Shown here one piece after another: positions 63,374-64,000 of a DNA stretch of 64,000 nt (within the stretch, counting starts at the first letter, position 1; every line of letters begins with the position of its first letter). This DNA is from Paracyclopina nana (lineage: Eukaryota; Arthropoda; Copepoda; Cyclopoida; Cyclopettidae), in contig JAGUCH010000004.1 of NCBI GenBank assembly GCA_019096065.1, positions 5,270,001 through 5,334,000 of the forward strand. The letters are read 5' to 3'. Below the pieces are notes generated by a model. The model was not told where the DNA came from, searched no databases, and saw nothing but the letters and a program-made list of their open reading frames with translations. A program made the translations under genes and the position numbers.

Positions 63374-63994
63374 ATGGCAATTCAAGTTGGGCCAGCAAAA
63401 AAAGACATTTTCATGGCAAACCTCAGCGATGAGGAGCCAAAAGAAAACAAGTGCATTGAGATCATCAAAAAGTATTTCATTGAAACCTCAATTCATGGTT
63501 TGAAGTACATTTTTGAGAATGGAAGGCATGTGACTGAACGGATCTTTTGGCTGATTGCTTGTGGGTGTCTGTGGGCTATTGGTTTCTTCTTGATAGCTCA
63601 AGTGAGAAATTCTTACTTCAGCTCATTAAAATCATTTTATAATAACCCTTTTCTTCGAATAGATCATTCAAAAATGGCAAGACAGTCCTGTCTTGGTATC
63701 TTTTGACTCCAAGGTGACACCAATTTGGGAGATTCCATTTCCAGCAGTGACCATTTGTAACATGAACAAGGTTCGAAAAAGTAGGGTGGAGTATGTGGAA
63801 GCTCAAAAGGCAGCCAATCCCTCAGAGATCAAGTGGCACCATGAACTTCTTTTCATTGATGAAGTGTGTCACGGTCAAGGCCACACCAGTGAAAGCGCTA
63901 GCGAAGCAGAATCTGAGGAAATTAACATCGATGGAAAAGAGCTCCATAAATTGCTGGCAGATTTTGCTCATCCATGTGACAGGATGATTCTGAG
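63374..63994 (+). CDS. DEG/ENaC sodium channel, pickpocket type, 5' part only
   Basis: N-terminal part of an amiloride-sensitive-type sodium channel. Two exons are visible (63374..63601 in phase 0, 63663..63994 ending at a donor AG|GTAGTA), 186 codons so far; the rest is off the window. The cytoplasmic N-terminus leads to ETSIHGLKYIFE, the gating-associated H-G segment before TM1, and TM1 is IFWLIACGCLWAIGFFLIAQ. The extracellular start has the diagnostic FPAVTICNMNKVRKS motif, followed by the early finger region. TM2 and the selectivity filter are not in view. The start codon lies 131 bp after a fresh retrotransposon insertion, so its promoter or 5' UTR may be disrupted or replaced by the 3' LTR. 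Confidence 0.88.
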
Positions 63995-64000
63995 GTAGTA

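Overview
The window looks like part of a compact, AT-rich arthropod nuclear genome, probably a crustacean or basal hexapod. This is inferred from the gene families (CUB-domain secreted proteins, a pickpocket-type DEG/ENaC channel, a Cys-loop receptor, a neuropeptide precursor, a BEL/Pao retrotransposon) and from very short introns (many 51-60 bp, GT-AG with two clear GC-AG cases). Most genes below were assembled by hand from exon pairs whose phases agree across each junction.

Left part (1-26 kb). A Cys-loop receptor runs off the left edge (minus), followed by a truncated duplicate of its N-terminus, a WKLR-repeat neuropeptide precursor (plus), a galactose 3-O-sulfotransferase-like gene and porcupine (both minus). 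Next come a TBC1D10-type RabGAP with a decayed tail copy, an Asn-rich C-type lectin and a secreted protein with two alpha-crystallin-like domains (all plus). A beta-1,3-galactosyltransferase-like gene, a small secreted acidic protein and CPSF73/CPSF3 follow (minus). HP1 (plus) stands divergently from CPSF3. Two tandem cytosolic 5'-nucleotidase III paralogues (minus) sit 50 bp apart, and one has lost catalytic aspartates.

Middle part (26-51.6 kb). Intronless NOC2 (plus) is followed by a TTC38 gene (minus) whose roughly 7 kb intron holds a complete villin-headpiece (abLIM/dematin-like) gene on the same strand, a perfect 116-bp tandem duplication and an 18-bp minisatellite. Two intact or nearly intact CUB-family genes and one CUB pseudogene are spread through a repeat-rich region. 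That region contains Harbinger-like MITEs, a foldback palindrome and a nested repeat array.

Right part (51.6-64 kb). A full-length, apparently very young BEL/Pao LTR retrotransposon (231-bp LTRs with no difference seen, 5-bp target duplication ATCTC, tRNA-Lys primer site) lies 131 bp upstream of the start codon of a DEG/ENaC gene that runs off the right edge. It is the most striking object here. Its gag-pol reading frame ends in a U UUU UUA slippery heptamer followed, after 7 nt, by a 10-bp stem. This would shift ribosomes by -1 into a second long frame reaching into the 3' LTR. That second frame is in the env position but is not env-like: it resembles a catalytically defective DEDD (WRN/RNase D-type) exonuclease fold followed by three zinc knuckles.

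Limits: no homology search or folding program was run. Exon borders are read by eye, promoters are not resolved, and remote-homology calls are inference.
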